From QQUD01 sp039029915 (GTDB lineage: Bacteria; Chloroflexota; Anaerolineae; Promineifilales; Promineifilaceae): a stretch of DNA of 22,395 bases. A model generated the notes under the pieces. The model was given only the letters and a program-made list of their open reading frames with translations, ran no database searches and was not told the DNA's origin. Location of the stretch: positions 1 to 22,395 of the forward strand of contig JBCCFD010000082.1 in assembly GCA_039029915.1 (NCBI GenBank), given 5' to 3'. Both the position numbers and the translations under genes were made by a program. Below, piece after piece: positions 14,132 to 21,432 of this stretch (position 1 is the first letter of the stretch; each line of letters begins with the position of its first letter).

Positions 14132-14206
14132 CTGTAGCACTATACCGTAAACGGAGGTAGTGCTACAGCGCGTTTAGATAAATAACTATCCATTAGCACC
14201 ACCTCC
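14132..14206 (-). promoter_or_regulatory. Mutually exclusive hairpins over the leader ORF
   Basis: In minus-strand RNA, segment 1 GGAGGUGGUGCUA (14206-14194, the Shine-Dalgarno) can pair over 13 positions (one G-U) with segment 2 UAGCACUACCUCC (14165-14153). Segment 2, extended to CUGUAGCACUA (14168-14158), can instead pair perfectly over 11 bp with segment 3 UAGUGCUACAG (14142-14132). The two folds share 14158-14165 and exclude each other. One hides the ribosome-binding site and the other frees it. The G-U wobble pairs only in minus-strand RNA, which supports that strand. The geometry is that of a riboswitch or attenuator, but I do not recognise a known class. Confidence 0.6.
14140..14193 (-). 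CDS. 17-codon leader-type peptide ORF
   Basis: ATG 14193 is preceded by a perfect AAGGAGGT (14208-14201) at 7-nt spacing and opens MDSYLSKRAVALPPFTV before TAG. The ORF is framed by a near-consensus promoter upstream and a strong terminator downstream. Codons 10-17 and the stop lie within competing hairpins, so ribosome progress could decide the RNA fold. It is not enriched in Thr, Ile or Met codons as a classic leader of a threonine-pathway gene would be. It may be a regulatory leader of hom, an independent small peptide, or a ribosome-sensing device. No homologue is recognised. Confidence 0.5.
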   Translation of the reverse strand: MDSYLSKRAVALPPFTV

Positions 14207-14265
14207 TTGTATAAAAGATAGCAAGTTAATGGCCGACCGGACTTTGTAAAATCCGGAGCTATTTG

Positions 14266-14294
14266 ATTATGGCATAGTCGAATGGCTGTGTCAA
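14266..14294 (-). promoter_or_regulatory. Strong sigma70-type promoter of the leader unit
   Basis: On the minus strand TTGACA (14294-14289), a 17-bp spacer and CATAAT (14271-14266), with a TATGC extended -10 context. Transcription should start near 14260. The transcript would begin with a small CCGGA/TCCGG hairpin (14255-14236) before the Shine-Dalgarno. Confidence 0.75.
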
Positions 14295-14475
14295 CTAGCT
14301 CTAAGAATCATGATTTTTCCTAAGTCAACAAGGTGCGGGTCATTTTCGCAGAGAGCGGGGCTGAGTGCCTCCGAGTTTGCCGACGGACCTGACTAAGCTA
14401 GAGTCGGTGATCCACGACAACTTCGGTAAGCTCATTCTCCATTTGTACGGAAGCCCTACGTTTAGAAGTATGGGG
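14295..14475. other. Intergenic stretch with no recognised feature
   Basis: Between the divergent leader promoter and the PadR promoter lies about 180 bp of mixed composition. Short open frames exist on both strands (about 40 codons from GTG 14365 on plus), but none has a ribosome-binding site or a recognisable product. A decayed gene fragment is possible but not supported. Confidence 0.4.
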
Positions 14476-14548
14476 TTGACATCATAGCAAAATAATAGTA
14501 ACTTATTTATGCATAAGTTAATTATGTATAAATAAGTTATGCATAAAA
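14476..14548 (+). promoter_or_regulatory. Promoter and dyad operator of the PadR operon
   Basis: A consensus TTGACA (14476-14481) is followed by a 17-bp spacer and a weak TAACTT -10 (14499-14504). That -10 lies within the left arm of a perfect 12-bp inverted repeat, TAACTTATTTAT (14499-14510) and ATAAATAAGTTA (14528-14539). Two ATGCATAA words (14509-14516 and 14539-14546) lie next to the arms. PadR-type repressors commonly bind AT-rich dyads with ATGC/GCAT halves at their own promoters, so autorepression is likely. Confidence 0.65.
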
Positions 14549-14571
14549 ATGCAAAATTCAAAGGAACTAAT

Positions 14572-14901
14572 ATGTCGTTACAAGACCAAATTAGAAAAGG
14601 AAGCACGGAGATTTTAGTGCTTGCTTTGCTGAGTGAAAAACCAATGTATGGTTATCAAATCAGTCAGGAGCTGGCGCGGAAAAGCGATGGCTTTTTTGAG
14701 TTAAAAGAAGGGTTACTTTACCCCACCCTTCACAGAATGAAGCAAGACGGCTTGCTAACCAGTGAGTGGCAAAAGGTAGGGGACGCCAGGCGGCGTAAAT
14801 ATTATGCCATAACACCGCTTGGCAAAGAGCAGCTTGAATATCAGTCGGCTGAATGGCATCTTTTTATTGAAAAACTGCAGGCGATGGTGGGCAACTTATG
14901 A
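14572..14901 (+). CDS. PadR-family transcriptional regulator
   Basis: A 109-residue winged-helix DNA-binding protein of the PadR N-terminal family (PF03551). Hallmarks are ILVLALLSEKPMYGYQIS (about residues 14-31), LYPTLHRMKQDGLL in the recognition helix and wing, and YYAITPLGKEQL. The C-terminal helix provides the dimer contact. Small PadR proteins without an effector domain often pair with HAAS-domain membrane proteins, and one follows here with a 4-nt ATGA overlap. ATG 14572 is chosen because AAGGA (14561-14565) lies 6 nt upstream; the in-frame ATG at 14539 falls inside the dyad operator. Probably autoregulated through that dyad. Confidence 0.92.
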   Translation: MSLQDQIRKGSTEILVLALLSEKPMYGYQISQELARKSDGFFELKEGLLYPTLHRMKQDGLLTSEWQKVGDARRRKYYAITPLGKEQLEYQSAEWHLFIEKLQAMVGNL

Positions 14902-15398
14902 GCTCAGAGCAGCACTTTTCCACAATTGATGAAGTGATGCACCAAATGCAACAGCAAATGAATTTGAGCCGAGAAACGGAGCATGAACTGCTGTCAGAAA
15001 TCCGCGGCCACTTAGAAGATGCGGTGGAAACGGCCGTTTTGAACGGCGAAGATCCACACCAAGCCCTACAAGACGTCGCTGCTCGCTTCGGAGTTAATGA
15101 GGTGGGGCATGCCCTTCAAAAGGTGCATGCCCCCTATGAATCTGCTGATGCCGTTTTAGCCTGCATTATTCCAGTGGTGGGTGCCCTTATTTTACGCTGG
15201 CTTGTTTTTTCACCGGACGGGTCAGCAATTGGGTGGGAAGCTATTTTAAGTCGGCCTGCTTTTTGGGTCGTTGCCGTCGTGGCTCTTGTTGTGCCCATTT
15301 TGCAGTTTCCAAAATGGCGTTACGCAGCTGTTAGCTGGGCCTTATTTTGGATCATTTCCGTTATTTTTTTCGTCCTACCTCATTCAGTTAATTGGTAG
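14898..15398 (+). CDS. HAAS-domain membrane protein paired with PadR
   Basis: A 166-residue protein. The N-terminal half (about 20-72) has LSRETEHELLSEIRGHLEDA and DPHQALQDVAARFG, the helical signature of HAAS/permease-prefix domains that associate with PadR regulators. Three hydrophobic helices follow (about 88-107, 122-137 and 143-161). It overlaps padR by 4 nt, so the two are translationally coupled. By family knowledge such pairs sense envelope or cell-state signals; the signal here is unknown. Confidence 0.8.
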   Translation: MSSEQHFSTIDEVMHQMQQQMNLSRETEHELLSEIRGHLEDAVETAVLNGEDPHQALQDVAARFGVNEVGHALQKVHAPYESADAVLACIIPVVGALILRWLVFSPDGSAIGWEAILSRPAFWVVAVVALVVPILQFPKWRYAAVSWALFWIISVIFFVLPHSVNW

Positions 15399-15438
15399 TC
15401 AATCTGAAAAACAGTCGTTCACATAGGAGCTAATAAAG

Positions 15439-16128
15439 ATGAAAGACCTAGCCATTATTGAAACAATTTTACGCAATCGAACCTTCTTTTTTATGGAAAT
15501 ACGAGACGGGATAGACCTGCCGCAGAAGATGCGAGCGATGCTGGTATCAAGCTTGATCTTCTTTGCCCTGTTTGGGGCCGTCATGGGCTCGACGCACAGC
15601 CTCTGGCAGGCGATGAGTTCCGCCGTCAAGCTGCCGGTCCTTTTTCTGGCGACGCTTTTTATCTGTGCCCCAACGCTTTACTTTTTTAATATTTTATTTG
15701 GCTCATCCCAAAGCTTGACCCAAAACGTGACGCTGATATTGACCGCGATTACGGTAACGGCCGTTCTCCTCCTCTCGTTTGCGCCAATCATTCTCTTCTT
15801 CTTGCTCACGACGAGCCAATATCAGTTCTTTAAGTTGCTCAACGTGGCTATCTTTTCTATATCCGGTTGGATGGGAATTTTGTTCTTGAGCCACGGTATG
15901 CGCATTGTGGCAGCGGATGGCGCGTCAGATGAGTCAGCCCGGCGGTGGGTGCTGCGAGCGTGGATGTTTCTGTATGCCTTTGTCGGGAGCCAGCTAGCCT
16001 GGACCATACGGCCGTTTATTGGCGCCCCCAGCATTCCATTTGAGCTTTTTCGGCAGCTAGGCGGTAACTTTTACACCAATATTTTCGCCAGCTTTGGTGA
16101 AATTTTTGGCTTCATCATTGTGCAATAG
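15439..16128 (+). CDS. Multi-helix membrane protein, function unknown
   Basis: A 229-residue protein with about six hydrophobic helices (about 36-50, 64-86, 97-122, 132-150, 168-185 and 214-229). The N-terminus IIETILRNRTFFFMEIRDG and the LFGAVMGSTHSLWQAMSSAVKLPVLF region resemble a family in Cyanobacteria and Chloroflexota with no established role, sometimes annotated with an unlikely actin-binding label. A Yip1-like fold is possible. AGGAG (15425-15429) precedes the ATG at slightly long spacing. The gene follows the HAAS protein by 40 bp and precedes the KRWI-repeat protein by 8 bp, so it is probably in the PadR operon. Confidence 0.78.
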   Translation: MKDLAIIETILRNRTFFFMEIRDGIDLPQKMRAMLVSSLIFFALFGAVMGSTHSLWQAMSSAVKLPVLFLATLFICAPTLYFFNILFGSSQSLTQNVTLILTAITVTAVLLLSFAPIILFFLLTTSQYQFFKLLNVAIFSISGWMGILFLSHGMRIVAADGASDESARRWVLRAWMFLYAFVGSQLAWTIRPFIGAPSIPFELFRQLGGNFYTNIFASFGEIFGFIIVQ

Positions 16129-16136
16129 GGGGGATA

Positions 16137-16946
16137 ATGTCTGATAACCAAAAATCGACAACTGACCAAATATTAGATTTGCTGCTGGATGCTCTGGCTG
16201 AACGGCAAGCTGCTCGTCAACCGGAACCGCCCGTCGCTGAAGACCAGATGGAAACGGCCGTTGCCAATTCGGTAGCAGAAATCGCTGAAGCAGCGGAGCA
16301 GGGTGAAAATAATGAGCCAAATACGCTTGAGGCTGTGGCAGACGCTGTTCTGGCTGAGCCGCCGTTAGAGAATTTACAACCTGCAGAATGGGAGCCTGAG
16401 GCAGAAGAAATCCCAGCGATTATTCCCGAAAAACTGCCATCCATTCACCTTGAAAAAATGCTTTATCAGCTTTCGGCAGCCTTATTTGTGCTCATAATCC
16501 TAATTAATATTCCGCTCAATCGATTTGGTACCAACCTCGCCCGCGCGATGCCAGATGAGCAATCTATCGTTGTGCGGGATGGGCTGGTATTTAAAGGGAG
16601 CGGAGACGAAATTTACATCCTAGAAGATGGGAAAAAGCGCTGGATTAGCTCCATTGACGCCTTTGATTACTTTGGCTACCGTTGGTCTCAGGTTGCTCTC
16701 GTGGATGATGGCTTTTTAGAGCAGTTTGAGGATGGTCGACCGATTCATGTTCTGTTGAAATGTAACACCAGCCCACACGTTTATGTTCTTGAAGATGGTG
16801 CAAAACGGTGGATTGATACAATTACAACTTTTCAAATTGAAGGGTTTGTTTGGGAAGATGTCAAGATTGTAAACTGCAATGAATTGCGACGCCTTCCTGA
16901 TGGTCTCCCAATTCCTGAAGATGCCGGTGACCCGCCACAACCATAA
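16137..16946 (+). CDS. Membrane protein with two extracytoplasmic KRWI repeats
   Basis: A 269-residue protein. An acidic, Ala/Glu-rich cytoplasmic segment (about 1-105) is followed by one transmembrane helix (about 109-126) and two copies of an approximately 50-residue repeat outside. Copy 1 (about 149-203) has IYILEDGKKRWI, FGYRWSQVALVDDGFL and DGRPI. Copy 2 (about 208-259) has VYVLEDGAKRWI, EGFVWEDVKIVN and DGLPI. This G-x-KRWI / G-x-x-W-x-x-V pattern occurs in surface proteins of Chloroflexota and actinobacteria; its ligand is unknown, though a cell-wall role is plausible. A GGGGGG ribosome-binding site lies just upstream. It is the last gene of the PadR operon and ends at a bidirectional terminator. 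Confidence 0.8.
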   Translation: MSDNQKSTTDQILDLLLDALAERQAARQPEPPVAEDQMETAVANSVAEIAEAAEQGENNEPNTLEAVADAVLAEPPLENLQPAEWEPEAEEIPAIIPEKLPSIHLEKMLYQLSAALFVLIILINIPLNRFGTNLARAMPDEQSIVVRDGLVFKGSGDEIYILEDGKKRWISSIDAFDYFGYRWSQVALVDDGFLEQFEDGRPIHVLLKCNTSPHVYVLEDGAKRWIDTITTFQIEGFVWEDVKIVNCNELRRLPDGLPIPEDAGDPPQP

Positions 16947-16950
16947 ACAA

Positions 16951-17008
16951 AAAAAGGCCAGTTTCAGCTACTGAGATGTTGATCAAAGTAGTTGGAGCTG
17001 GCCTTTTT
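16951..17008. terminator. Bidirectional terminator between convergent genes
   Basis: AAAAAGGCCAG (16951-16961) and CTGGCCTTTTT (16998-17008) are perfect inverted arms with an inner CTACT/AGTAG pairing. The A and T runs at the two ends allow termination in both directions, serving the PadR operon and the minus-strand SHOCT-like gene. Confidence 0.85.
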
Positions 17009-17023
17009 AGATTAATTTAATCT

Positions 17024-17404
17024 TTATTCAACAAAAATTTCGACGCGTTCGCCACCTTCATCGTCAGTGACGTCCATGATTTTGCCCTGTTGACCACTTT
17101 TAATCGCTTCAATAATCTCTTCTAGCTCAACCCCGTCTAGGTCTGGGGCGAATTTGGCACCCATTTTAATACCTACATTTACAAGCCCCATTGGGATATT
17201 CACATTCACCTTTTGACGCCCCGAGTCCCGTTCGGTCACGCGAACGCGGAACCAGCGTGGATTGCTTGCCCCTTTTAGTGGTTCAATCGTGTTTGATTTT
17301 TTGTTGTTGTCTAAAGCACGCAAAAGCTCAGCACCCTCAGTTGCTGTGATCTTTCCCTCTTCAATCATTTTTAAAATTTGCATGCGTTCTTCTACACTAG
17401 CCAT
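17024..17404 (-). CDS. Small protein with N-terminal SHOCT-like (YvlB/LiaX-type) domain
   Basis: A 126-residue soluble protein. Residues 1-31, with EERMQILKMIEEGKITATEG and AELLRAL, match the short helical SHOCT-like domain at the N-terminus of YvlB/LiaX-type proteins, linked to envelope-stress responses in Firmicutes. The rest has a beta strand pair (RWFRVRVTERDSGRQKVNVNIP) and an acidic helix and tail. A related domain sits at the C-terminus of the protein at 21548-22395, so the two flank the ABC-2 exporter genes. The gene is the last in the minus-strand set, after a 94-bp gap that contains a palindromic repeat. Confidence 0.8.
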   Translation of the reverse strand: MASVEERMQILKMIEEGKITATEGAELLRALDNNKKSNTIEPLKGASNPRWFRVRVTERDSGRQKVNVNIPMGLVNVGIKMGAKFAPDLDGVELEEIIEAIKSGQQGKIMDVTDDEGGERVEIFVE

Positions 17405-17425
17405 AATATTTCTCGTTTGTTATCA

Positions 17426-17484
17426 AGACCTGACAGGTTTTACTAAAAAGTATGGTTCAATTGCATACAAAACCTGTCAGGTCT
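17426..17484. repeat. 16-bp perfect inverted repeat (ACCTGACAGGT type)
   Basis: AGACCTGACAGGTTTT (17426-17441) and AAAACCTGTCAGGTCT (17469-17484) are perfect inverted arms with a 27-bp spacer. Each arm contains a near-palindromic ACCTGACAGGT core. The plan matches the element at 13919-14015 (near-palindromic A-CCT-N-AGG-T arms in inverted pairs). It lies between the GNAT and SHOCT-like genes and probably forms a large RNA hairpin. A REP-like dispersed element is likely. Confidence 0.65.
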
Positions 17485-17498
17485 GGCTATGGTTAATC

Positions 17499-18512
17499 TC
17501 ATAACTCTAGTTTCATATGCGTCAATGTTCGTTGCGGTTGGAAGTTAGCCTCTTTTAGCAAACGATTGACGATTTCATCATCGTCAGGATGGTCTAAGCG
17601 GATGTTTCGTCGCGGTAAGTAGTGCAATCGACGAACGAGCTTGGCGAGCAACGGCCGTTCCAGCTGCCCTTGGTAGTCGGGATGGACGCGTAACGCGGCG
17701 TGATGGAGTCGACCCCATTCTGAAACGATACTACCTAAACCCGTTAGATTTTGTGAGTTATCACGAGTGACCCATGTTTCTATTTGACGGCCGTTTAAAA
17801 AATTTGCCAGCTTATCAAAAATGCCAAACTTGTACATATTTGGGTCCGGTGGCTCTGGCCAACTCAACTGTGGTGATAAAACCGAGGTGTCCAGCCGATA
17901 AGCTTCGCGCCACTCTTTTGACCGCAACTCTCGAATCTCAGGCATATGGGGCTCAACCCCGATACGCCGAATCCGGGATAAATTTGTATACCATGACGTG
18001 ATACTGCCCAATCTGTCATAGTTCAGCGATTGGTAAAGCATATTGGCGGCTGTGTTTGATTTCACCACCTGCAGCAGTATTTCCCGTCCTTTTTGTTTCT
18101 TAACCTGCTGAGTCACCGCGACCATCATATTCTTAGCAATGTTTTGCCGTCTAAAATCTGGATGTACGGCGACGTTGACTATCAAGAAGCGGCCGGGCAC
18201 TTTAGTTGTCAGAAGGGTGACATTACCCACAATACGGCCGTTGACCTCCCAAACTATGCCCTGGGCCAACTTGCCTGCTGCTGGCGTCATACGCCATAAA
18301 AAGGCGGGTGATTGGTTTAAGCTATCACTTGTTAAAATGTGCCGGCCGTCACCATGGATCGCCGATCCAAAGCACAACTCCAAAAGACGCAAGATCTGCG
18401 GAATATCTTTATTGATATTAATAGGTCTAGGACCATCTTTTGAATTGCTCTGTGGATGAGCAACAACTGCCATGGATTTCGTACCTTGGTGTAAATGGAT
18501 GAACGACATCAT
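17499..18512 (-). CDS. Double GNAT-fold N-acetyltransferase-like protein
   Basis: A 337-residue protein with two GNAT halves. The first (about 30-178) has the acetyl-CoA motif A VNVAVHPDFRRQNIAKNMM (112-130) and SNTAANMLYQSLNYDR near its end, as in active enzymes. The second (about 190-337) repeats a weaker version, AALRVHPDYQGQLERPLLAKLV, without the Q/R-x-x-G-x-G/A loop, and is probably a degenerate structural half. Tandem GNATs acetylate small molecules or protein N-termini; the substrate is unknown. The start at 18512 lacks a clear Shine-Dalgarno; Met14, with AAGG upstream, is an alternative. The gene follows the ABC-2 permease by 26 bp, so it is probably in that operon. Confidence 0.8.
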   Translation of the reverse strand: MMSFIHLHQGTKSMAVVAHPQSNSKDGPRPININKDIPQILRLLELCFGSAIHGDGRHILTSDSLNQSPAFLWRMTPAAGKLAQGIVWEVNGRIVGNVTLLTTKVPGRFLIVNVAVHPDFRRQNIAKNMMVAVTQQVKKQKGREILLQVVKSNTAANMLYQSLNYDRLGSITSWYTNLSRIRRIGVEPHMPEIRELRSKEWREAYRLDTSVLSPQLSWPEPPDPNMYKFGIFDKLANFLNGRQIETWVTRDNSQNLTGLGSIVSEWGRLHHAALRVHPDYQGQLERPLLAKLVRRLHYLPRRNIRLDHPDDDEIVNRLLKEANFQPQRTLTHMKLEL

Positions 18513-18538
18513 TTACCAAAATACGTTCAACCATTTAT

Positions 18539-19399
18539 CTAATATTCTGATAGGCTTCCTTTTCGGCGGGCATGGTTTTCCGCTTGCTGATAAAGCCAAA
18601 TTCCTAAGATGGGCATACCGATCCCAAATAGGGTGACTATGGTTAATTCTACACCAAAAGGAGCTAATTCAGGGAATCCATTTGGGAAACCCATCAAAGT
18701 TGAGCGGAACAAGTCCACGCCATATGCTAAAGGAATTGAGCGCGAAATCCAGAGGAGTGGCTCAGGTAAAGCTGAAAAGGCAAAAAACGGGGCACAAAAA
18801 ATCATAAACATAAATTGGAGCAGATTAACGGCCGTTTGGGCTGATTCCTTCACCCGCAGCGTCAACGCCGCAAACGCAAACCCCGTACCAAACGTGCCTG
18901 ACAGTGCCATTATCAAAACGAAAAGCCCCAAACCGATATTATGAATGGGTAAATCACCCAACAGGTTGGTTAAAAGCCAGACCGCTACAACGGACAAAAT
19001 TGAGGTCCATATGAGCGTAATAATGACCCGTGAGCCTAAGACAGCCAGCTTTGAGGCCGGGCTCATATAAATTTGCTCAAGCGTGCCCTGTTTCTGTTCT
19101 CGACGAATGTTAAAGCCAATGCTCCAAAGCGTATCTGACAAAAACAAAAAGAGAATAAAGCCATAAGAAACAACCCCTGTAACTTCAGAGGAAGCACCAC
19201 CTCCTGCCCCTTCAGGACTAAACATGAGGCCAGCCAGCGTAAAGATAATGACGATTAAAAAGACCTGCACAAAGCTGGCTAAAAATTCAACCGGATAGCG
19301 AAGCATAATGGTGAACTCTTTGCGCACCATTGCCCAAAAGCTGCTGAGTGAAGCCGAAATTGAGGGGGATTGATAACTATTTTGATTAAATGCTGTCAT
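18539..19399 (-). CDS. ABC-2 type transporter permease
   Basis: A 286-residue inner-membrane protein of the ABC-2 family. A cytoplasmic N-terminus with FWAMVRKEFTIMLRYPVEFL is followed by six helices. The conserved IRREQKQGTLEQIYMSP (about 118-134) is the coupling segment between helices 2 and 3. Its start codon overlaps the stop of the upstream permease by one base (TAATG). The two permeases form the exporter's membrane part with the ATPase encoded upstream. The exported substrate is unknown; drugs, lipids and polysaccharides are typical for the family. Confidence 0.9.
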   Translation of the reverse strand: MTAFNQNSYQSPSISASLSSFWAMVRKEFTIMLRYPVEFLASFVQVFLIVIIFTLAGLMFSPEGAGGGASSEVTGVVSYGFILFLFLSDTLWSIGFNIRREQKQGTLEQIYMSPASKLAVLGSRVIITLIWTSILSVVAVWLLTNLLGDLPIHNIGLGLFVLIMALSGTFGTGFAFAALTLRVKESAQTAVNLLQFMFMIFCAPFFAFSALPEPLLWISRSIPLAYGVDLFRSTLMGFPNGFPELAPFGVELTIVTLFGIGMPILGIWLYQQAENHARRKGSLSEY

Positions 19400-20283
19400 T
19401 AGAATGTGCCAATCCCTTCGTTTCGACGCAGATTATTTTCTACCCGCTGAAATACCCATACTGAGAATAGGGGAACGAACAGTAAGAACGCCCACAAGAC
19501 AGCAAAATCTAAATACCAATTTTCAAGAAAGTAACCCACACCGAGTAATGATGAGCGGACGCCGTTGACCATCCACGTTGGTGGGAAAAGCTGAGCTACG
19601 AATCGAATACCAGCTGGCAAGACAGTGACTGGAAAAAAGATACCCATCAAAAAACTAACCACCCACTGCATGAGATTAATAAGCGCATTGGATTCCTTAA
19701 TTTTTAGAACGAGGGCACCAAATAAAAAGGCGAACCCATAAAGTGGCACTAGCCCGATTAGCAGAAAAAGTAAGGCCAGAAAGACTTGCCCCTCAAAAGG
19801 ATTGACGCGAAAGATGGCACAGCCCAGCAAATAGGCAATGATAGCCGTGCCGAAGCCGCGAATGGCGCTGTAAATAGCTACCCCCGCAGCTAAAGTTGTG
19901 CTAGACGTGGGGGTGGTGTAAACGGCCTCAAGCGTACCGGTTTCTTGCTCGAACCGAACCCAGTGGGCAATATGCCAAAAAGCATACGAAACGATAGCAA
20001 AAACGTTGGAACCAATCAGCATGTACGCTACAAAGTTGGCGGTGCCGGTGTTGGCTTCAAAATAAACGGCCGCATTTGCACCACCCGTTGAACGACCCAG
20101 GAGTAAGGGCATCGCCGCAAAAATAATGGGAATGAGAATTTCCATGAGCATTTGCCCGGGATAACGGGTGGCATTGATCAACCGTATTTTTGTTTCTGCC
20201 AACGCCGCCGAAAGCGTTTGACGAGGTGTTGGTGGGGTGTAGGTAAAGGTTTGCATAGTTTTTAGCAATTCAGCTTTCAGCAC
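19399..20283 (-). CDS. ABC-2 type transporter permease
   Basis: A 294-residue partner permease with about six helices. The coupling segment VRFEQETGTLEAVYTTPTS (about 108-126) is the counterpart of that in the downstream permease, showing a heteromeric pair. LINLMQWVVSFLMGIFFPVTVLP fits the conserved ABC-2 region near helix 5. I keep the GTG at 20283 as the start, though an ATG at 20256 would give a shorter N-terminus; neither has a strong Shine-Dalgarno. It follows the ATPase gene by 48 bp. That gap contains the TAGCTGATTAGC-type repeat. Confidence 0.88.
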   Translation of the reverse strand: MLKAELLKTMQTFTYTPPTPRQTLSAALAETKIRLINATRYPGQMLMEILIPIIFAAMPLLLGRSTGGANAAVYFEANTGTANFVAYMLIGSNVFAIVSYAFWHIAHWVRFEQETGTLEAVYTTPTSSTTLAAGVAIYSAIRGFGTAIIAYLLGCAIFRVNPFEGQVFLALLFLLIGLVPLYGFAFLFGALVLKIKESNALINLMQWVVSFLMGIFFPVTVLPAGIRFVAQLFPPTWMVNGVRSSLLGVGYFLENWYLDFAVLWAFLLFVPLFSVWVFQRVENNLRRNEGIGTF

Positions 20284-20292
20284 GTTGCTCTT

Positions 20293-20336
20293 TCAGCTAG
20301 TCAACTGATGGCTGACCGGCTGATTAGCTGATTAGC
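20293..20336. repeat. TCAGCTAG/GCTGATTAGC simple repeats
   Basis: The gap between the ATPase and permease genes is filled by degenerate repeats of TCAGCTAG, TCAACTGA, GGCTGACC and GCTGATTAGCTGATTAGC. The same words occur upstream of hom (13875-13898). They extend into the last codons of the ATPase gene. Function unknown. Confidence 0.45.
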
Positions 20337-21339
20337 CTGAAATTCTTGTATCCTCCGCCAAGGTGCGACCCGTGTGGGCAATAAAAACATCTTCAAGGGT
20401 GACTTCTTCAGGGGTGATTTTCTGAAGGACGGCACCGTGGGCACTGAGCGTTTGGATTAGGTTCGGCAATACGGCCGTTTGGTTCGGTGTAACAACGGTG
20501 AGCTGGGTATGGCCGTTGACAGCAGAAACGGCCGTTTTGTTAACCCCATTCAGTCCATTAATCGCTTCACTCGCCTTATTTGGGATAACACCTTCCAAGC
20601 GAATCACCGTGTCTTGACCAATCGAAGTTTTTAAATCTGCCACACTGCCTAACGCAATAACCGAGCCTTGATCAATGATAGCGACCCGATCGCATAACGT
20701 TTCCGCTTCAGCCATAATGTGGGTGGTATAGATAATTGTTTTACCCTGTTGATTGAGCTTGCGTACAATGTCCCGCAGCTCCCGAGCCGATGGGAGATCA
20801 AGCGTATTTGTTGGTTCATCCAGAATGAGCAAGGGAGAGTCATTAATCAACGATTTACCAAAGGCGAGCTTCATTTTTTGGCCCGATGAATAGGATTCGA
20901 CGGGTCTGTCAGCGATGTCACCGATATTGAGTAACTCAATAATTTCATTGGCCCGCGCTCTTCTCTGGGCGGGATCTAAATGATATAGAGAGCCAAAAAA
21001 TACAAGGTTCTCTCGACCCGTAAGCTTCCAATAAAGACCCCGCTCACCCATGAGCATCGTGCCAACAGAGGCTCTAATGGCGTTATCTTCTTTCGTTAGC
21101 TCGTACCCGTTTATCCACGCTTGGCCTGAAGTTGGCAGTAAAAGGGTTGTGAGGCACTTGATTAAGGTTGTTTTGCCGGCCCCGTTTGGGCCCAAAAGAC
21201 CAAAAATTTCCCCCGGTGCAATATCGAAGGAAACCCCTTTCAAGGCCGGAATTTCTTTTTTGGTTGATTTAAAGAGACCCTGTCGCTGTTTGGCGATATA
21301 AATTTTTTCTAAATTCTCGATTTTTACAGTTGCAGTCAT
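20332..21339 (-). CDS. ABC exporter ATP-binding protein
   Basis: A 335-residue nucleotide-binding subunit. Walker A GPNGAGKTT (50-58), Q-loop region about 93-99, signature YSSGQKMKLA (150-159), Walker B LLILDEPT (170-177) and the H-loop TTHIM (His207) are all intact. A C-terminal extension (about 235-335) with strands and EEVTLEDVFIAHTGRTL is typical of ABC-2 exporter ATPases of the DrrA/CcmA-like group. It heads the operon with the two permeases and the GNAT gene. ATG 21339 has no clear Shine-Dalgarno. The signature is SSGQ rather than the usual LSGGQ, a variation seen in this group. Confidence 0.93.
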   Translation of the reverse strand: MTATVKIENLEKIYIAKQRQGLFKSTKKEIPALKGVSFDIAPGEIFGLLGPNGAGKTTLIKCLTTLLLPTSGQAWINGYELTKEDNAIRASVGTMLMGERGLYWKLTGRENLVFFGSLYHLDPAQRRARANEIIELLNIGDIADRPVESYSSGQKMKLAFGKSLINDSPLLILDEPTNTLDLPSARELRDIVRKLNQQGKTIIYTTHIMAEAETLCDRVAIIDQGSVIALGSVADLKTSIGQDTVIRLEGVIPNKASEAINGLNGVNKTAVSAVNGHTQLTVVTPNQTAVLPNLIQTLSAHGAVLQKITPEEVTLEDVFIAHTGRTLAEDTRISG

Positions 21340-21379
21340 CGTGAAACCATGAATTTTTGTTTGCTGCTTATAAATTGAA

Positions 21380-21432
21380 AAATGAATGGGAGAAGGGAGG
21401 GTAGGTCATAAGACCTCATCCCCCATTCATTT
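21380..21432 (-). terminator. Long hairpin terminator upstream of the ABC operon
   Basis: AAATGAATGGG (21380-21390) and CCCATTCATTT (21422-21432) are perfect arms, with an inner AGGTC-ATAA-GACCT stem. Read on the minus strand, a short T run (ATTTTTC) follows. It probably ends the transcript of the DUF4097-like gene, so the ABC genes may have their own promoter within 21340-21379. The rest of the gap (21433-21547) holds nothing I recognise. Confidence 0.6.

Noticed and set aside
14340..14606. 88-codon minus frame opposite the PadR promoter
   Set aside because: It crosses the PadR promoter, operator and start codon, lacks a ribosome-binding site and resembles no family I know.
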